Shown here piece after piece: positions 1 to 8,602 of a stretch of DNA of 64,000 bases. The notes under the pieces were generated by a model. That model searched no databases, had not been told where the DNA came from, and was given only the letters and a program-made list of their open reading frames with translations. Positions within the stretch are counted from its first letter, which is position 1. Each line of letters opens with the position of its first letter. The stretch lies in NCBI RefSeq assembly GCF_032598785.1, contig NZ_CP102984.1, one strand, 5' to 3'. Source of the DNA: Terrisporobacter petrolearius. GTDB lineage: Bacteria; Bacillota; Clostridia; Peptostreptococcales; Peptostreptococcaceae. The position numbers and the translations under genes were made by a program.

Positions 1-394
1 ATTTAGCAGATAATCCTGCTCCTACTGCAATATTGTGACCTGCTCCTACTATACCATTTGCTCCAAGTATACCTTTTGAAGCATCTGCTATATGCATAGA
101 TCCACCTTTGCCTTTGCAGTATCCAGTTGCTTTTCCAAAAAGTTCAGCCATCATTGATTTTAAATCTCCACCTTTTGCAATCATATGGCCGTGACCACGA
201 TGAGTACTTGTAATATAGTCATCTTTATTAAGATGTTGACATACACCAGTAGCTACTGCTTCTTCCCCAATATATAAATGTACAAATCCTGGTATTTTAC
301 CTTCTGAAAAAAGGTTCATAGCTGTAGTTTCAAATTCTCTTATTTTCTTCATACAAGTATACATCTCAACTACATTATTTTTGTTTATGTCCAT
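1..394 (-). CDS. acoA: Acetoin dehydrogenase E1 alpha subunit (partial)
   Basis: Only the N-terminal 131 residues lie in the window; the gene runs off the left edge. The product is the thiamine-pyrophosphate-dependent E1 alpha subunit of the acetoin dehydrogenase complex, which cleaves acetoin to acetaldehyde and acetyl-CoA. The family signature is visible: IGEEAVATGVC at the start of the dehydrogenase fold, then STHRGHGHMIAKGGD and GKGGSMHIAD. ATG at 392-394 follows a run of Gs (AAGGGGGG). It lies 40 bp behind the Lin0512 gene, and both would be read from the sigma-54 promoter at 843-860. The neighbouring acoR makes acetoin a better substrate guess than pyruvate or branched keto acids. Confidence 0.88.
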   Translation of the reverse strand, partial: MDINKNNVVEMYTCMKKIREFETTAMNLFSEGKIPGFVHLYIGEEAVATGVCQHLNKDDYITSTHRGHGHMIAKGGDLKSMMAELFGKATGYCKGKGGSMHIADASKGILGANGIVGAGHNIAVGAGLSAK

Positions 395-434
395 TTAAAG
401 TTTCCCCCCTTATTTTTTAATAAATATTTTACAT

Positions 435-800
435 TTAGTCTAAAATATTTACCTCAATACACGCCAAAGCTACTTCAATACTTTCATCTTTATCGTTGAA
501 TTTTGCTAAAAAAATTCCTGGTGCCTTCATTCCACCCTGTATAGTTTTCACATTCACTTTTCCTACAGGCAAGTATGTAGCTACCTTATCACCATCTACC
601 TCATCAGGCTTTGTTACTGCTAAAGTAAGATCAATAACCACCTTTTCATCTAAATCTTGTAGGTTTAGAATTTCCAACAGTCCACAAAGGCAGCTTTTAG
701 ATGTGGCGTCTTTTACTGCTTTAATGCATGCATTTGTAACGTCTTGTCCATGAAAGTCTAAGCCTAAACCAAACTCAATTATATATCTTCCCGTAATCAT
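435..800 (-). CDS. Lin0512 family protein
   Basis: A 121-residue protein of the conserved Lin0512 family, which is about this length and has no established function. The N-terminal block RYIIEFGLGLDFHGQDVTNA and the later NLQDLDEKVVIDLTLAV segment look typical. It is the first gene of the aco transcript, 43 bp downstream of the sigma-54 promoter and 40 bp ahead of acoA, so it is probably co-expressed with acetoin breakdown. The start is odd: the GGGGG of the ribosome binding site touches the ATG with no spacer, so initiation a few codons downstream cannot be excluded. Confidence 0.8.
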   Translation of the reverse strand: MITGRYIIEFGLGLDFHGQDVTNACIKAVKDATSKSCLCGLLEILNLQDLDEKVVIDLTLAVTKPDEVDGDKVATYLPVGKVNVKTIQGGMKAPGIFLAKFNDKDESIEVALACIEVNILD

Positions 801-842
801 CCCCCTTATAAATGTGTATTTATGTTTTCACATTTATTTAGA

Positions 843-860
843 TAGCAATTGTCATGCCAA
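843..860 (-). promoter_or_regulatory. Sigma-54 (-24/-12) promoter of the aco operon
   Basis: Read on the minus strand the site is TTGGCATGACAATTGCTA. It matches the sigma-54 consensus YTGGCACGN4TTGCW with one mismatch, and the GG and GC elements are at the correct spacing. It lies 43 bp upstream of the Lin0512 start codon. The activator gene acoR is immediately upstream, which supports the assignment. Confidence 0.88.
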
Positions 861-937
861 TTGTAAAATTTTTCTTTATAAATAGATTAATACTCGCTTC
901 AAGTTATTGATTCTTCTGTGTTTATACAAATAAAATA

Positions 938-983
938 AAAAAAGATATGCTTGAAGTCTAATAAGCTCAAGCATATCTTTTTA
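938..983 (-). terminator. Intrinsic terminator between acoR and the aco operon
   Basis: An inverted repeat of about 16 bp (AAAGATATGCTTGA paired with TCAAGCATATCTTT) is flanked by A and T runs, so it can act in both directions. It would stop acoR transcription before the aco promoter. Confidence 0.8.
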
Positions 984-989
984 CGATTT

Positions 990-1007
990 TGATACAAATT
1001 TGTATCA
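990..1007. promoter_or_regulatory. Probable AcoR upstream activating sequence
   Basis: TGATACAAATTTGTATCA is a perfect 18-bp palindrome about 135-150 bp upstream of the sigma-54 promoter, the usual distance for an enhancer-binding protein that works by DNA looping. A further half-site, TGTATCAT, follows at 1011-1018. Binding by AcoR is inferred from position. Confidence 0.65.
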
Positions 1008-1048
1008 CTATGTATCATAATAATTATATTTTCTCAATTATGAGAATT

Positions 1049-3010
1049 TTATTGTTTCAACATTTGAGAAACTTTTATTTTTTTAACATCAATTTTAAAT
1101 TTTTTTATTCGTCTATAAAGAGAGGCTCTACTAATTTCAAGACTTTTAGCTGCCAACTCCACATTTCCATTAGTTTTTTCTAATATATGTTTTATATTTT
1201 TACACTCTAACTCATCCAAAGAAGTTTCTCGATTATGAGAATTAATGAGACTACCGGACATATTATTCTCACTATCGCAAATAAAATCATCTGCAGTTAT
1301 AATTTGACTATTGCACAAATAAAATGCTCTTTCTATATAATTTTGAAGTTCTCTTATATTTCCTGGCCAGTTATACTCTACAAGTTTTTGCAAAAACTCT
1401 GAACTCATGTATTTTTTTTGATCTGGATATCTTTCATTAAAGTGATTTAGAAATTTTTCAGCGCAATAACAAATATCATTTGGTCTATCCCTTAATGGTG
1501 GAATATCTAGTTTTAATACATTGAATCTAAAATATAAATCTTGCCTAAATCTTTTTTTCTCAATTTCTAGTCTTAAATTTCTATTTGTCGCAACTATTAT
1601 TCTAATATCTAACTCTTTTTCATAATTTGCACCTAGTCTTCGTACTCTATGCATTTGTACTATTCTTAACAATTTGGCTTGGAATTCAAGTGGCATTTCA
1701 CCAATTTCATCTAAAAATATGGTACCATGATTAGCAAGCTCAAACTTTCCAGGATTCCCTTCTTTTAATGCTCCTGTAAATGCACCTTTTTCATAACCAA
1801 ATAATTCACTTTCTACTAAGTCCCTCGGTAGAGACGAGCAGTTTACTGCAACAAATGGTCCATTAAATCTATTGCTTGCATTATGTATTGATTGAGCAAA
1901 CAACTCTTTTCCTGTACCACTTTCTCCTTCTATAAGTATACAACCATCATATCTTGCATACTTTTTTGCTAACTGAACTATCTTTTTCATATTTTGGTCT
2001 GTAAAATATATATCATCAAATGTATAAGTGGCACGATTTCCTGTAACTTTATTTACTGTTTTTAATAAATGTTCTAACTTTTTTAGTGCTATAGAATATC
2101 CTGTTACTTTTCCATCAGTAATTATTGTAGATACATGAACACTGCAATTCAAAATTTTATCATTTAAATTAATCTTGCAATCATTAAAAGTAGTTGATTT
2201 TCTAGTGTTCCACGAAGCAACATTATCCCAATCAATATCATTTATAATTTTTCTAAAATCTAATGAATTAAGGTCATTTAAATTTTCTTCTAAAATTTTC
2301 TCTCCTGATTTATTAATCCAAATGCTTTTAAAAAACTTATCTAATAAAATTATTCCATCTGAGCTTCCGTCTAAAGCTGTTTTCATTATTTCAAAACTAT
2401 GCTTTTGTTTAATTTCTTTCTCAATTGCAAAGGCTGCAGCAACTACTATTCCCAAAGAGTGTGAAAATACATCTTTTGCATCACCTGATACATCTATACA
2501 TCCTACTATTTCTCCATTTATCCCATGAATTGGTGTGGCAGAACAAGTCCATCCATGCTGCACTTCACAGTAATGCTGTGCACCTGCCATTTGCATAGCG
2601 ACATCTTGATCTAGAGCTACTCCTATAGCATTACTCCCAACTATTTCATCTGTCCATAGTTGTCCTGGTTCCAATTTCAGATCTTTTGCCTTTTTATTTA
2701 CAGTTTCGTCACCCATAGTTTCTATAATATATCCACAGCTATCAGTTAAAACAAGTAAAAAATGTGAGTCTCTTACTATTTGTAGTAGATTATTCATTAT
2801 TGGTATTGCAATATCAATAAGCCACTTATTTTCTTCTCTTATACTCTTTAGTACCTTTTCGTCTACAGCCTTACCCCTACCTCCGTAAGGATCTACATTG
2901 TTATACTTACATTTTTTCCATGAAATAGCCACGTTTTTCTGTACAGACTTATCTATTTTATTATGATTAATGAATAATTCCCAATTTTTTCTCATCATTC
3001 CCAGATCCAT
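1049..3010 (-). CDS. acoR: Sigma-54-dependent transcriptional activator of acetoin catabolism
   Basis: A 653-residue enhancer-binding protein. Order of domains: N-terminal GAF-like sensor (about residues 60-200), PAS-like segment (about 205-310), AAA+ sigma-54 interaction domain (about 330-560) and a Fis-type helix-turn-helix at the C terminus (about 610-645). Walker A is GESGTGKE at 362-369, the sigma-54 contact loop GAFTGA is at 409-414, and Walker B with DEIGEM is near 430-439. All key residues are intact. The ATG follows GGGGGAG. It lies upstream of the aco genes in the same direction and presumably activates the promoter at 843-860 in response to acetoin. Confidence 0.9.
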   Translation of the reverse strand: MDLGMMRKNWELFINHNKIDKSVQKNVAISWKKCKYNNVDPYGGRGKAVDEKVLKSIREENKWLIDIAIPIMNNLLQIVRDSHFLLVLTDSCGYIIETMGDETVNKKAKDLKLEPGQLWTDEIVGSNAIGVALDQDVAMQMAGAQHYCEVQHGWTCSATPIHGINGEIVGCIDVSGDAKDVFSHSLGIVVAAAFAIEKEIKQKHSFEIMKTALDGSSDGIILLDKFFKSIWINKSGEKILEENLNDLNSLDFRKIINDIDWDNVASWNTRKSTTFNDCKINLNDKILNCSVHVSTIITDGKVTGYSIALKKLEHLLKTVNKVTGNRATYTFDDIYFTDQNMKKIVQLAKKYARYDGCILIEGESGTGKELFAQSIHNASNRFNGPFVAVNCSSLPRDLVESELFGYEKGAFTGALKEGNPGKFELANHGTIFLDEIGEMPLEFQAKLLRIVQMHRVRRLGANYEKELDIRIIVATNRNLRLEIEKKRFRQDLYFRFNVLKLDIPPLRDRPNDICYCAEKFLNHFNERYPDQKKYMSSEFLQKLVEYNWPGNIRELQNYIERAFYLCNSQIITADDFICDSENNMSGSLINSHNRETSLDELECKNIKHILEKTNGNVELAAKSLEISRASLYRRIKKFKIDVKKIKVSQMLKQ

Positions 3011-3183
3011 AAATATATCTCCCCCATTTCCTTTGATTAAATCAATTTTTTAAATATGAGTTTAATCAATATATGATTTGACTGATTATAAATGTTTCTG
3101 CTAATGATTATTTTCTATAGATATATTCATTACTCCTTTTATAATATACTTCATAAATTATTTGTATTCGAAAAAAACATATG

Positions 3184-3227
3184 AAAAACCTGCTTCACTA
3201 ATAAATAGCGTTGCAGGCTTTTTTAAT
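3184..3227 (-). terminator. Terminator of the DUF2812/PadR operon
   Basis: On the minus strand GCCTGC pairs with GCAGGT across a 19-nt loop and is followed by TTTTT. It lies just after the stop of the last operon gene at 3242. Confidence 0.75.
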
Positions 3228-3241
3228 TTTTATTATTTACT

Positions 3242-4552
3242 TTACTCCCATTCAAGGCACTTATCTTTAATAAATTTTTTATTGTCTTTAATAAAATCTA
3301 TACTTCCTGAAACACAAATAACTCTGTCTTTATATCTAAGTAGATACCCATTATTAGATTTATTGTCTTTATAAACTTTTAAAGCACCCCAGTCATTGTC
3401 CTTTACTTCAACATAATCATGATATTTATAAAGCTTTAAATAAGAATTGAAAACCTTGTATAATACCCATTTATATTTACTTTTACATATTTCATAATCA
3501 AAATATTCCTTACTAGGTTCACTGTTATAGTCATAAAATTCAACATTATTAAATTTATCATAGTAATATTTATAATTACTAGCAAGGAAAGATTCTGATC
3601 TTGCATAATATAAATTAGTATTTTTTATTTTAATATTTTCAAAATCATTTATACTCATAACTACTGGATGGTTGGGGTCTCCCACATAATTTACCATATT
3701 TTTTCCAGTGACAAAAATATTTGCAGACAAAAATACGCCAACTACAAATATGATAGTTCCTAATATTTTGCTTACTTTTTTATACTTTGATAGTGTTATG
3801 TTTATAAATTTAATAATAAAAATCATAAGTAAAAATGTGACAATAGGAATATATATATATGCTACATTGTTTATCTCATCACCAATTATATTAAACATAA
3901 AAAGGATAAACATACTTATACAAACTTTCGCAAAAGCATTGTGTATTTTAAATGATTTACATGAAATATACTTTATATCTTCTCCCAGCTTTAAGGCTTT
4001 TTTAGATTTAAAATACCATATTCCATGTCTTATTGTCCACGATATATATATAAATATTGATAATAATAAAGTCATCATTGCAACTAAAGAAAAATTGTTT
4101 GATATTTCAATAAAAAATTTATAACCTAAATTAAATATAAGATTATATACCCACATTGTAGCAATAAAAATATAAGAAAGTATATTTATCAATATAAATT
4201 TACGCATTTTCTTTATTATTATTTCTTCATCAGTATGTATAGGTGTTGTGTTTTCATCTTTGGTATAGAATATAAGGTATTTGCCATAACTTGAACATAA
4301 ATGTGTCCAACCTCCTGCTTCACAATACTCTATATATTCTCGTTCAGAACCATTTTTAATATTATCAGTAAAGTTATCAACTGCAAATTTACACTTAACT
4401 GGTGGTGATTTTTTAAAGATAAAAAGTCCACACTTTATGTCAGATAACATCCACCCTTCTAATGCTTTTTCTTCTAAATATTCTTCTACAGCTTTACACT
4501 CATGTTCTCTAAAGAACAAAAACTCAGCAAGCATATTTTTACTTATTCTCAT
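3242..4552 (-). CDS. DUF2812 domain-containing membrane protein
   Basis: The N-terminal ~110 residues form a DUF2812 domain (EHECKAVEEYLEEKALEGWML, FIFKKS, YCEAGGWTHLCSSYGKYLIFY). Four or so hydrophobic segments follow, then a soluble C-terminal tail of about 150 residues with many Tyr and Lys. The start chosen is the ATG at 4552, preceded by GGGAGG at good spacing; it overlaps the PadR stop by 14 bp, indicating translational coupling. DUF2812 proteins are commonly encoded beside PadR regulators. The function is unknown; a role in envelope stress or export is only a guess. Confidence 0.8.
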   Translation of the reverse strand: MRISKNMLAEFLFFREHECKAVEEYLEEKALEGWMLSDIKCGLFIFKKSPPVKCKFAVDNFTDNIKNGSEREYIEYCEAGGWTHLCSSYGKYLIFYTKDENTTPIHTDEEIIIKKMRKFILINILSYIFIATMWVYNLIFNLGYKFFIEISNNFSLVAMMTLLLSIFIYISWTIRHGIWYFKSKKALKLGEDIKYISCKSFKIHNAFAKVCISMFILFMFNIIGDEINNVAYIYIPIVTFLLMIFIIKFINITLSKYKKVSKILGTIIFVVGVFLSANIFVTGKNMVNYVGDPNHPVVMSINDFENIKIKNTNLYYARSESFLASNYKYYYDKFNNVEFYDYNSEPSKEYFDYEICKSKYKWVLYKVFNSYLKLYKYHDYVEVKDNDWGALKVYKDNKSNNGYLLRYKDRVICVSGSIDFIKDNKKFIKDKCLEWE

Positions 4553-4865
4553 GATTTCCTCCCATATACTTTGCCCCTTCATCTACCATGGATTTAAGTC
4601 GCATGTATTCTTTATTTAAAGCTTCATATCCTTCCTGGGTTATTATATAACTTCTTTTTCTTCCATCTACTGCTGTTTCTTTTATTAGCCCAGAGCTTTC
4701 AAACTTGCCCAGTAGGGCGTATAAGGTTCCTGGTCCTACTGATATTCTACCTTCAGATATGTGCTCGACTTTTTTCATAATGTCTACACCACAACATTCA
4801 TTTGTTAAGGCTAGTAATACATAATACATGGGTTCTGATAGTGTCTGAAGTTGCTTTCTAGCCAT
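4539..4865 (-). CDS. PadR family transcriptional regulator
   Basis: A short (about 108 residue) winged-helix repressor of the PadR type. The motif GRISVGPGTLYALLGKFESSGLIKE covers the recognition helix and wing, and the C-terminal helix carries ITQEGYEALNKEY. The ATG at 4865 follows GGGAGG; an in-frame TTG 15 bp upstream is less likely because it sits before the ribosome binding site. It is the middle gene of a three-gene operon between two DUF2812 genes and probably represses that operon through the two palindromes at 5703-5715 and 5766-5778. Confidence 0.9.
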   Translation of the reverse strand: MARKQLQTLSEPMYYVLLALTNECCGVDIMKKVEHISEGRISVGPGTLYALLGKFESSGLIKETAVDGRKRSYIITQEGYEALNKEYMRLKSMVDEGAKYMGGNHENK

Positions 4866-4890
4866 TTTTAAACCTCCCAACTATTTGATG

Positions 4891-5649
4891 TTAATTTATA
4901 ATTATTTTAATAATTTTTACTAAATAAAAAATTGCTGCCAAAATAACTAATACTGTTCCTAAAATTGTATCTAAATTAGTAAAGCTTCCTATTAAAATTA
5001 TTATTAATATTGAAAGCGTTATTACTACAAGATCAAAATATGCCATCTTTATTTTAAATTCTTTAAGAGTTAGGTATTTTACATCTTCTTTTTGTTTGAT
5101 ACATTTACTAGATTTGACATACCATAAACCTGTTCTTATAAGATCCACAACTAGCCATGTAATAAATATGACAGAAACCATTAGAAGTAATAGATAGCCA
5201 TCACCATAAGATTCTATGTTATTACCCCAATTAGGTACAAAAGCGTCATATACATTGGAACCTATTAAATAAAGGCTCCATAGAAATAGAAATAAATATA
5301 CTAGCATTGATTTACGTACTTTTTTTAAAACCACTTCTTCATCTGTATGTATAGGTGTTATATTTTCTTCTTCACTGGAAAATACCAAATACTTATTAGT
5401 TTCACATATATACTTCCACCCACTGGCTTCACAATACTCTTTGTACTCACCCGTTTTTAGCTCAGTAAATATATCTACAGTATATTTAATTTTGGTAGGC
5501 TTTCCTTTTTTAAATACAAAAAATCCAGCGTTTCTATCTTCTAATATCCACCCCTCTAGGGCTTTTTCTTCTAAATACTCTTCTAAGGCCTCACATTCAT
5601 TTTCTTTAAACAAAACTAATTTAATAAATGTATTTTTGCTTATTTTCAT
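4891..5649 (-). CDS. DUF2812 domain-containing membrane protein
   Basis: A 252-residue paralogue of the gene at 3242-4552 with the same N-terminal DUF2812 block (ENECEALEEYLEEKALEGWIL, FVFKKG, YCEASGWKYICET), followed by four predicted membrane segments but without the long soluble tail. First gene of the operon. The ATG follows AGGGAGG. The pair of unequal DUF2812 proteins flanking PadR suggests the two membrane proteins work together or are alternative partners; no function is known. Confidence 0.82.
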   Translation of the reverse strand: MKISKNTFIKLVLFKENECEALEEYLEEKALEGWILEDRNAGFFVFKKGKPTKIKYTVDIFTELKTGEYKEYCEASGWKYICETNKYLVFSSEEENITPIHTDEEVVLKKVRKSMLVYLFLFLWSLYLIGSNVYDAFVPNWGNNIESYGDGYLLLLMVSVIFITWLVVDLIRTGLWYVKSSKCIKQKEDVKYLTLKEFKIKMAYFDLVVITLSILIIILIGSFTNLDTILGTVLVILAAIFYLVKIIKIIIN

Positions 5650-5702
5650 AATATACCTCCCTATTTTTTAGGTTTATGAATAAAAAATTAAGCCATTGTA
5701 AT

Positions 5703-5715
5703 ATCGAGTATCGAT
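5703..5715. promoter_or_regulatory. PadR operator, distal copy
   Basis: ATCGAGTATCGAT, an ATCGA-N3-TCGAT inverted repeat, identical to the copy at 5766-5778. It lies about 40 bp downstream of the expected transcription start, between the promoter and the first gene. Confidence 0.7.
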
Positions 5716-5757
5716 AATAATATATAAAAAAAATCTGCAACTTATATATTTATTTAA

Positions 5758-5786
5758 ATAATAACATCGAGTATCGATATTGTCAA
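5758..5786 (-). promoter_or_regulatory. Promoter of the DUF2812/PadR operon with embedded operator
   Basis: On the minus strand TTGACA (5781-5786), a 17-bp spacer and TATTAT (5758-5763) form a near-consensus vegetative promoter. The spacer contains the second ATCGAGTATCGAT operator (5766-5778), so a bound repressor would block RNA polymerase directly. Autoregulation by PadR is inferred. Confidence 0.82.
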
Positions 5787-5883
5787 TAAATTCCATTAGC
5801 ATAACATTAAATTTATTATGTTTATGAAATAAATAAAAACATAAGATACTATGGTAATAGAATAATCATTAATTAAGTAGAGC

Positions 5884-5915
5884 AAAATCACGATAGTTTT
5901 ATCTATCGTGATTTT
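5884..5915 (-). terminator. Hairpin overlapping the stop of the 91-residue gene
   Basis: AAAATCACGATAG and CTATCGTGATTTT form a perfect 13-bp stem with a 6-nt loop. The stop codon at 5899-5901 lies in the loop. Only a short T run follows. Confidence 0.6.
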
Positions 5916-6174
5916 GTTCTTTCTTTTTCTTTTTTTTCTCTTCAGTCATTATTGTCAATTCTCTTACAAAAAAGTAAAATGTACCTATTACTCCAATTAC
6001 GCCTACTAAAGCTAATATCACATTTAGAAAATTCATTTCCTCAAGTCCAACATATAAGCCTACTCCCTTATAGGTTACTAATTTCCAACTAATATTCGCT
6101 AAAATTATTACTATTACATATGTGATATATCTTTTTAAATAAGCCATTATATTTTTCTTTGTTTCTTCCTTCAT
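5899..6174 (-). CDS. Small two-segment membrane protein, unknown function
   Basis: 91 residues with two hydrophobic segments (about 12-27 and 45-70) and a Lys-rich tail (EEKKKKKKEQNHDR). The ATG follows GGGGTGG. It has its own downstream hairpin, so it is probably a single-gene transcript. I do not recognise the family. Confidence 0.65.
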   Translation of the reverse strand: MKEETKKNIMAYLKRYITYVIVIILANISWKLVTYKGVGLYVGLEEMNFLNVILALVGVIGVIGTFYFFVRELTIMTEEKKKKKKEQNHDR

Positions 6175-6306
6175 AAAGCCACCCCTAAAAATATATCTTT
6201 ATAAGGTTTTATATTTATTATGTTATTTTGTAATAGATTATAACACATTTAAAAAAAGTCCTAAAAATTAGACTTTTACTTACTACATCCCTAGCTAATT
6301 GCTAAA

Positions 6307-7431
6307 TTATATATTTTTTTCAAAAGTTGCTGCTACTTCTTTTAAAGTATTTGTTATATCAATATGTTGAGGACAGCTACCTTCACATTTTTTACATTCT
6401 ATACAGTCAGATGCCTTTCCATAAGTTTTTGCGTAGTTACCATAATACACTCCCTGAGTAGAGAACCCCTTATTATCAGATTGTTTTTCTGCATTATAAA
6501 GAGCAAAGTAATTTGGTATTGGAATATTTTTAGGACATCCTTCTACACAATATTGACACGCAGTACAAGGTACAGTTATTGATTCATTTATCATTTCTAC
6601 TGCTTTGTTTATAATATTTAACTCTTTATTATCTAAGGGTTGGAAGTTTTTCATATATGATGTATTGTCTAATAATTGCTCCATAGATGACATACCGCTT
6701 AGTACCATCATTACATTCTCGTGACTTGCTGCAAATCTTATTGCCCAAGATGGTACAGACTTATCTGCATGATAATCTTTAAATAGCTTTTCTACTGACT
6801 CTGGCACTTTTGCCAATGTTCCGCCTTTTACTGGTTCCATACCAATTACTGGTTTATTATGCTTTGTAGCTATCTCGTAGCATTTTCTAGATTGTATACT
6901 TTCATTATCCCAGTCTATATAGTTTAATTGTAATTGAACAAAATCTACTTCTGGATGAGCTGTTAATATTTCTTCTAGTAAGTTTGCATTATCATGGAAT
7001 GAAAATCCTGCACTTTTTATTTTGCCTTCTTCCTTTTTCTTTTGAACAAATTCAAATACATTAAATTTTTTGGCTATTTCATAATGTGAAACTCCTAAAT
7101 TATGTATTAAGTAATAATCAAAATAATCTACTCCACATTTTTCTAATTGTTCATTAAATATTCTTTCTAAATCTTCTTCTTTCTTTAGAAATATTGTTGG
7201 CATTTTTGTAGCTAGTGTAAAACTTTCTCTAGGATGACGTTTTACTAATGTTTCTCTTATGACTGTTTCACTTATAAAGTTGTGATACATATATGCTGTA
7301 TCAAAGTAAGTAAATCCCCTCTCTAAAAATGTATCTACCATTTTATTTACTTCTTCGTAGTCCACAGTTGTTGGATCTTCACTATTTGTTAGGGGTAATC
7401 TCATATACCCGAATCCTAGTTTTTTACTCAT
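6307..7431 (-). CDS. Aldo/keto reductase with C-terminal 4Fe-4S ferredoxin domain
   Basis: 374 residues. The N-terminal TIM barrel keeps the aldo/keto reductase tetrad: Asp and Tyr in YFDTAYMYHN, Lys in LATKMP and His in YYLIHNLG. The C-terminal ~90 residues carry two cysteine clusters, CTACQYCVEGCPKNIP and CIECKKCEGSCPQHID, typical of two 4Fe-4S clusters. This fused subfamily is common in anaerobes; the substrate is unknown. The ATG follows AGGAG. It is flanked by unrelated genes and probably monocistronic. Confidence 0.9.
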   Translation of the reverse strand: MSKKLGFGYMRLPLTNSEDPTTVDYEEVNKMVDTFLERGFTYFDTAYMYHNFISETVIRETLVKRHPRESFTLATKMPTIFLKKEEDLERIFNEQLEKCGVDYFDYYLIHNLGVSHYEIAKKFNVFEFVQKKKEEGKIKSAGFSFHDNANLLEEILTAHPEVDFVQLQLNYIDWDNESIQSRKCYEIATKHNKPVIGMEPVKGGTLAKVPESVEKLFKDYHADKSVPSWAIRFAASHENVMMVLSGMSSMEQLLDNTSYMKNFQPLDNKELNIINKAVEMINESITVPCTACQYCVEGCPKNIPIPNYFALYNAEKQSDNKGFSTQGVYYGNYAKTYGKASDCIECKKCEGSCPQHIDITNTLKEVAATFEKNI

Positions 7432-7536
7432 AGTATACTCCTTTTTATAAACATATTTTTGGTAAATTTTTCATTTCCTTATATTTATATCCTAGCACTT
7501 GGAGTTAACTTTAAGTCAACTATTTTTGACTGATTT

Positions 7537-7680
7537 TTATTTTTGCTTATATCTACTCTTTAATTCTTTGTATATATCTAGAAATTCCTTTATTATAATA
7601 TAAAATGATACAATAATAATTATAAAAATTCCAATTATTAGAGCAATGGAGATAAATACGTTTAAAGTGTCTATAATTAT
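7537..7680 (-). CDS. Possible 46-residue membrane protein lacking a standard start codon
   Basis: An open frame begins directly after an in-frame TGA and overlaps the stop of the gene at 7677. It encodes IIDTLNVFISIALIIGIFII, more hydrophobic residues and a charged tail ending KELKSRYKQK. GAAAGG precedes it, but the first codons are ATA, ATT and ATA, with no ATG, GTG or TTG. It may use a rare ATA/ATT start or be a damaged gene. The single membrane helix plus basic tail looks protein-like. Confidence 0.4.
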   Translation of the reverse strand: MIIDTLNVFISIALIIGIFIIIIVSFYIIIKEFLDIYKELKSRYKQK

Positions 7681-7904
7681 TCATCCTTTCTATAACTATA
7701 TTTTTTATATGTATATATTAATTGTATCAAATACACAGATATTAATAATACCGTTGCTATCGTCTTCAATATTTTATTAAAATCGGATTCCCAAACTATA
7801 ACCAATGAAATAATTAAAACTGGAGTCATCCATAATGTTCTAATAAATTTGCGCCTGTAGCTTAAGTTCCAATATATTAACTCAAATCCTTTATCTTTCT
7901 TCAT
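7677..7904 (-). CDS. Small membrane protein, unknown function
   Basis: 75 residues with two hydrophobic segments (RTLWMTPVLIISLVIVW and TIATVLLISVYLIQLIYTY) and charged ends. The N-terminal basic stretch suggests a cytoplasmic N terminus. The ribosome binding site is AGAGGGA. It ends exactly where the possible 46-residue frame begins, so the two may be coupled. No family recognised. Confidence 0.6.
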   Translation of the reverse strand: MKKDKGFELIYWNLSYRRKFIRTLWMTPVLIISLVIVWESDFNKILKTIATVLLISVYLIQLIYTYKKYSYRKDE

Positions 7905-7964
7905 AAACAGTTCCCTCTAATTAAAAATATAATAACACCTAGAAGATTATTTAATATATACATC

Positions 7965-8114
7965 TTATACTGAAAAATAATCACCCCAATAAAATATACC
8001 ATGCTTAGTAATAACCCAACTATCCCACATCATCTGTGTAAGCGGTTCCAATGGATATTCATCAACACAATAATAGCATAAATTTTCCTGCACAATATAT
8101 TTCTTACTAAATCG
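7965..8114 (-). pseudogene. Decayed paralogue of the 119-residue gene at 8688
   Basis: The frame encodes a C-terminal piece ending PLTQMMWDSWVITKHGIFYW plus GDYFSV and a stop, nearly the same as the end of the protein at 8688-9047 (PLTQTPWDSWVITKHGIFYW). Upstream it opens into RFSKKYIVQENLCYYCVDEY with no start codon. It is a truncated copy. Confidence 0.7.
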
Positions 8115-8161
8115 TTAGGTTATTTTATATTAAATAGTCAAATTTATAATCTATTCAAAAT

Positions 8162-8384
8162 AAAAAATTCGCTTCCCTCATGTCGCCAACGAGATGCCTT
8201 TGAGCAACGTGTTGGCGAATCATTTTGCTATCGCTTTAAGCCACTGCGTGGGCGCTATGAAATTTCAGGCAACGACCTTGCTCAAAAATACATTTTTTAC
8301 ATTTCCTAAATGACTTGATATAACTTAATTCCAGAGTTTATCAACAGCGTAAACTTAACTATAATTTTCTTAAATGTAAAAAAA
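8162..8384 (-). repeat. Dispersed structured repeat, copy A (long variant)
   Basis: First of four related elements (others at 19190, 57794 and 60180). On the minus strand it opens with TTTTTTTACATTTAAG, has an internal AATGTAAAAAATGTATTTTTG and ends in a GC-richer part containing CATCTCGTTGGCGACATG and GAAGCGAATTTTT. This copy has about 55 extra bases in the GC-rich part (TTCGCCAACACGTTGCTCAA and more). Its opening T tract is also the U tract of the terminator at 8381-8410. Confidence 0.85.
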
Positions 8385-8410
8385 GAAGGAGCATAGCCCC
8401 AACCTCTTTT
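8381..8410 (-). terminator. Terminator after the TTG-start small gene
   Basis: On the minus strand AAAAGAGG pairs with CCTTCTTTT (one G-T pair) with an inner GGGG/CTCC, followed by TTTTTTT. It lies 25 bp after the stop at 8435. The T tract is supplied by repeat copy A. Confidence 0.6.
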
Positions 8411-8434
8411 GTTTGTAATATATAGATATTTTAA

Positions 8435-8602
8435 TTATCTACTTTCTAAATTATTAACTTTTTTCTCTAAATTAGAGATTCTACTGTTTACTAATTCCTT
8501 ATTTTTTCTGTGGTTTTTAATAAATCCATATATGGCAATAGGAATCAGTATGTATAGTATTGTATTAAATATTTGAAAGAAAAATTCATATGATATGGCC
8601 AA
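8435..8602 (-). CDS. Small membrane/coiled-coil protein with TTG start
   Basis: 55 residues: one hydrophobic segment (IFNTILYILIPIAIYGFI), then a basic linker and a short heptad-like tail (NSRISNLEKKVNNLESR). It starts with TTG at 8602, preceded by a strong AAGGGGGTGG ribosome binding site, and is followed by a terminator. The same plan, a membrane helix plus a short coiled coil, is seen in the 67-residue gene at 12987. Confidence 0.7.
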   Translation of the reverse strand: MAISYEFFFQIFNTILYILIPIAIYGFIKNHRKNKELVNSRISNLEKKVNNLESR

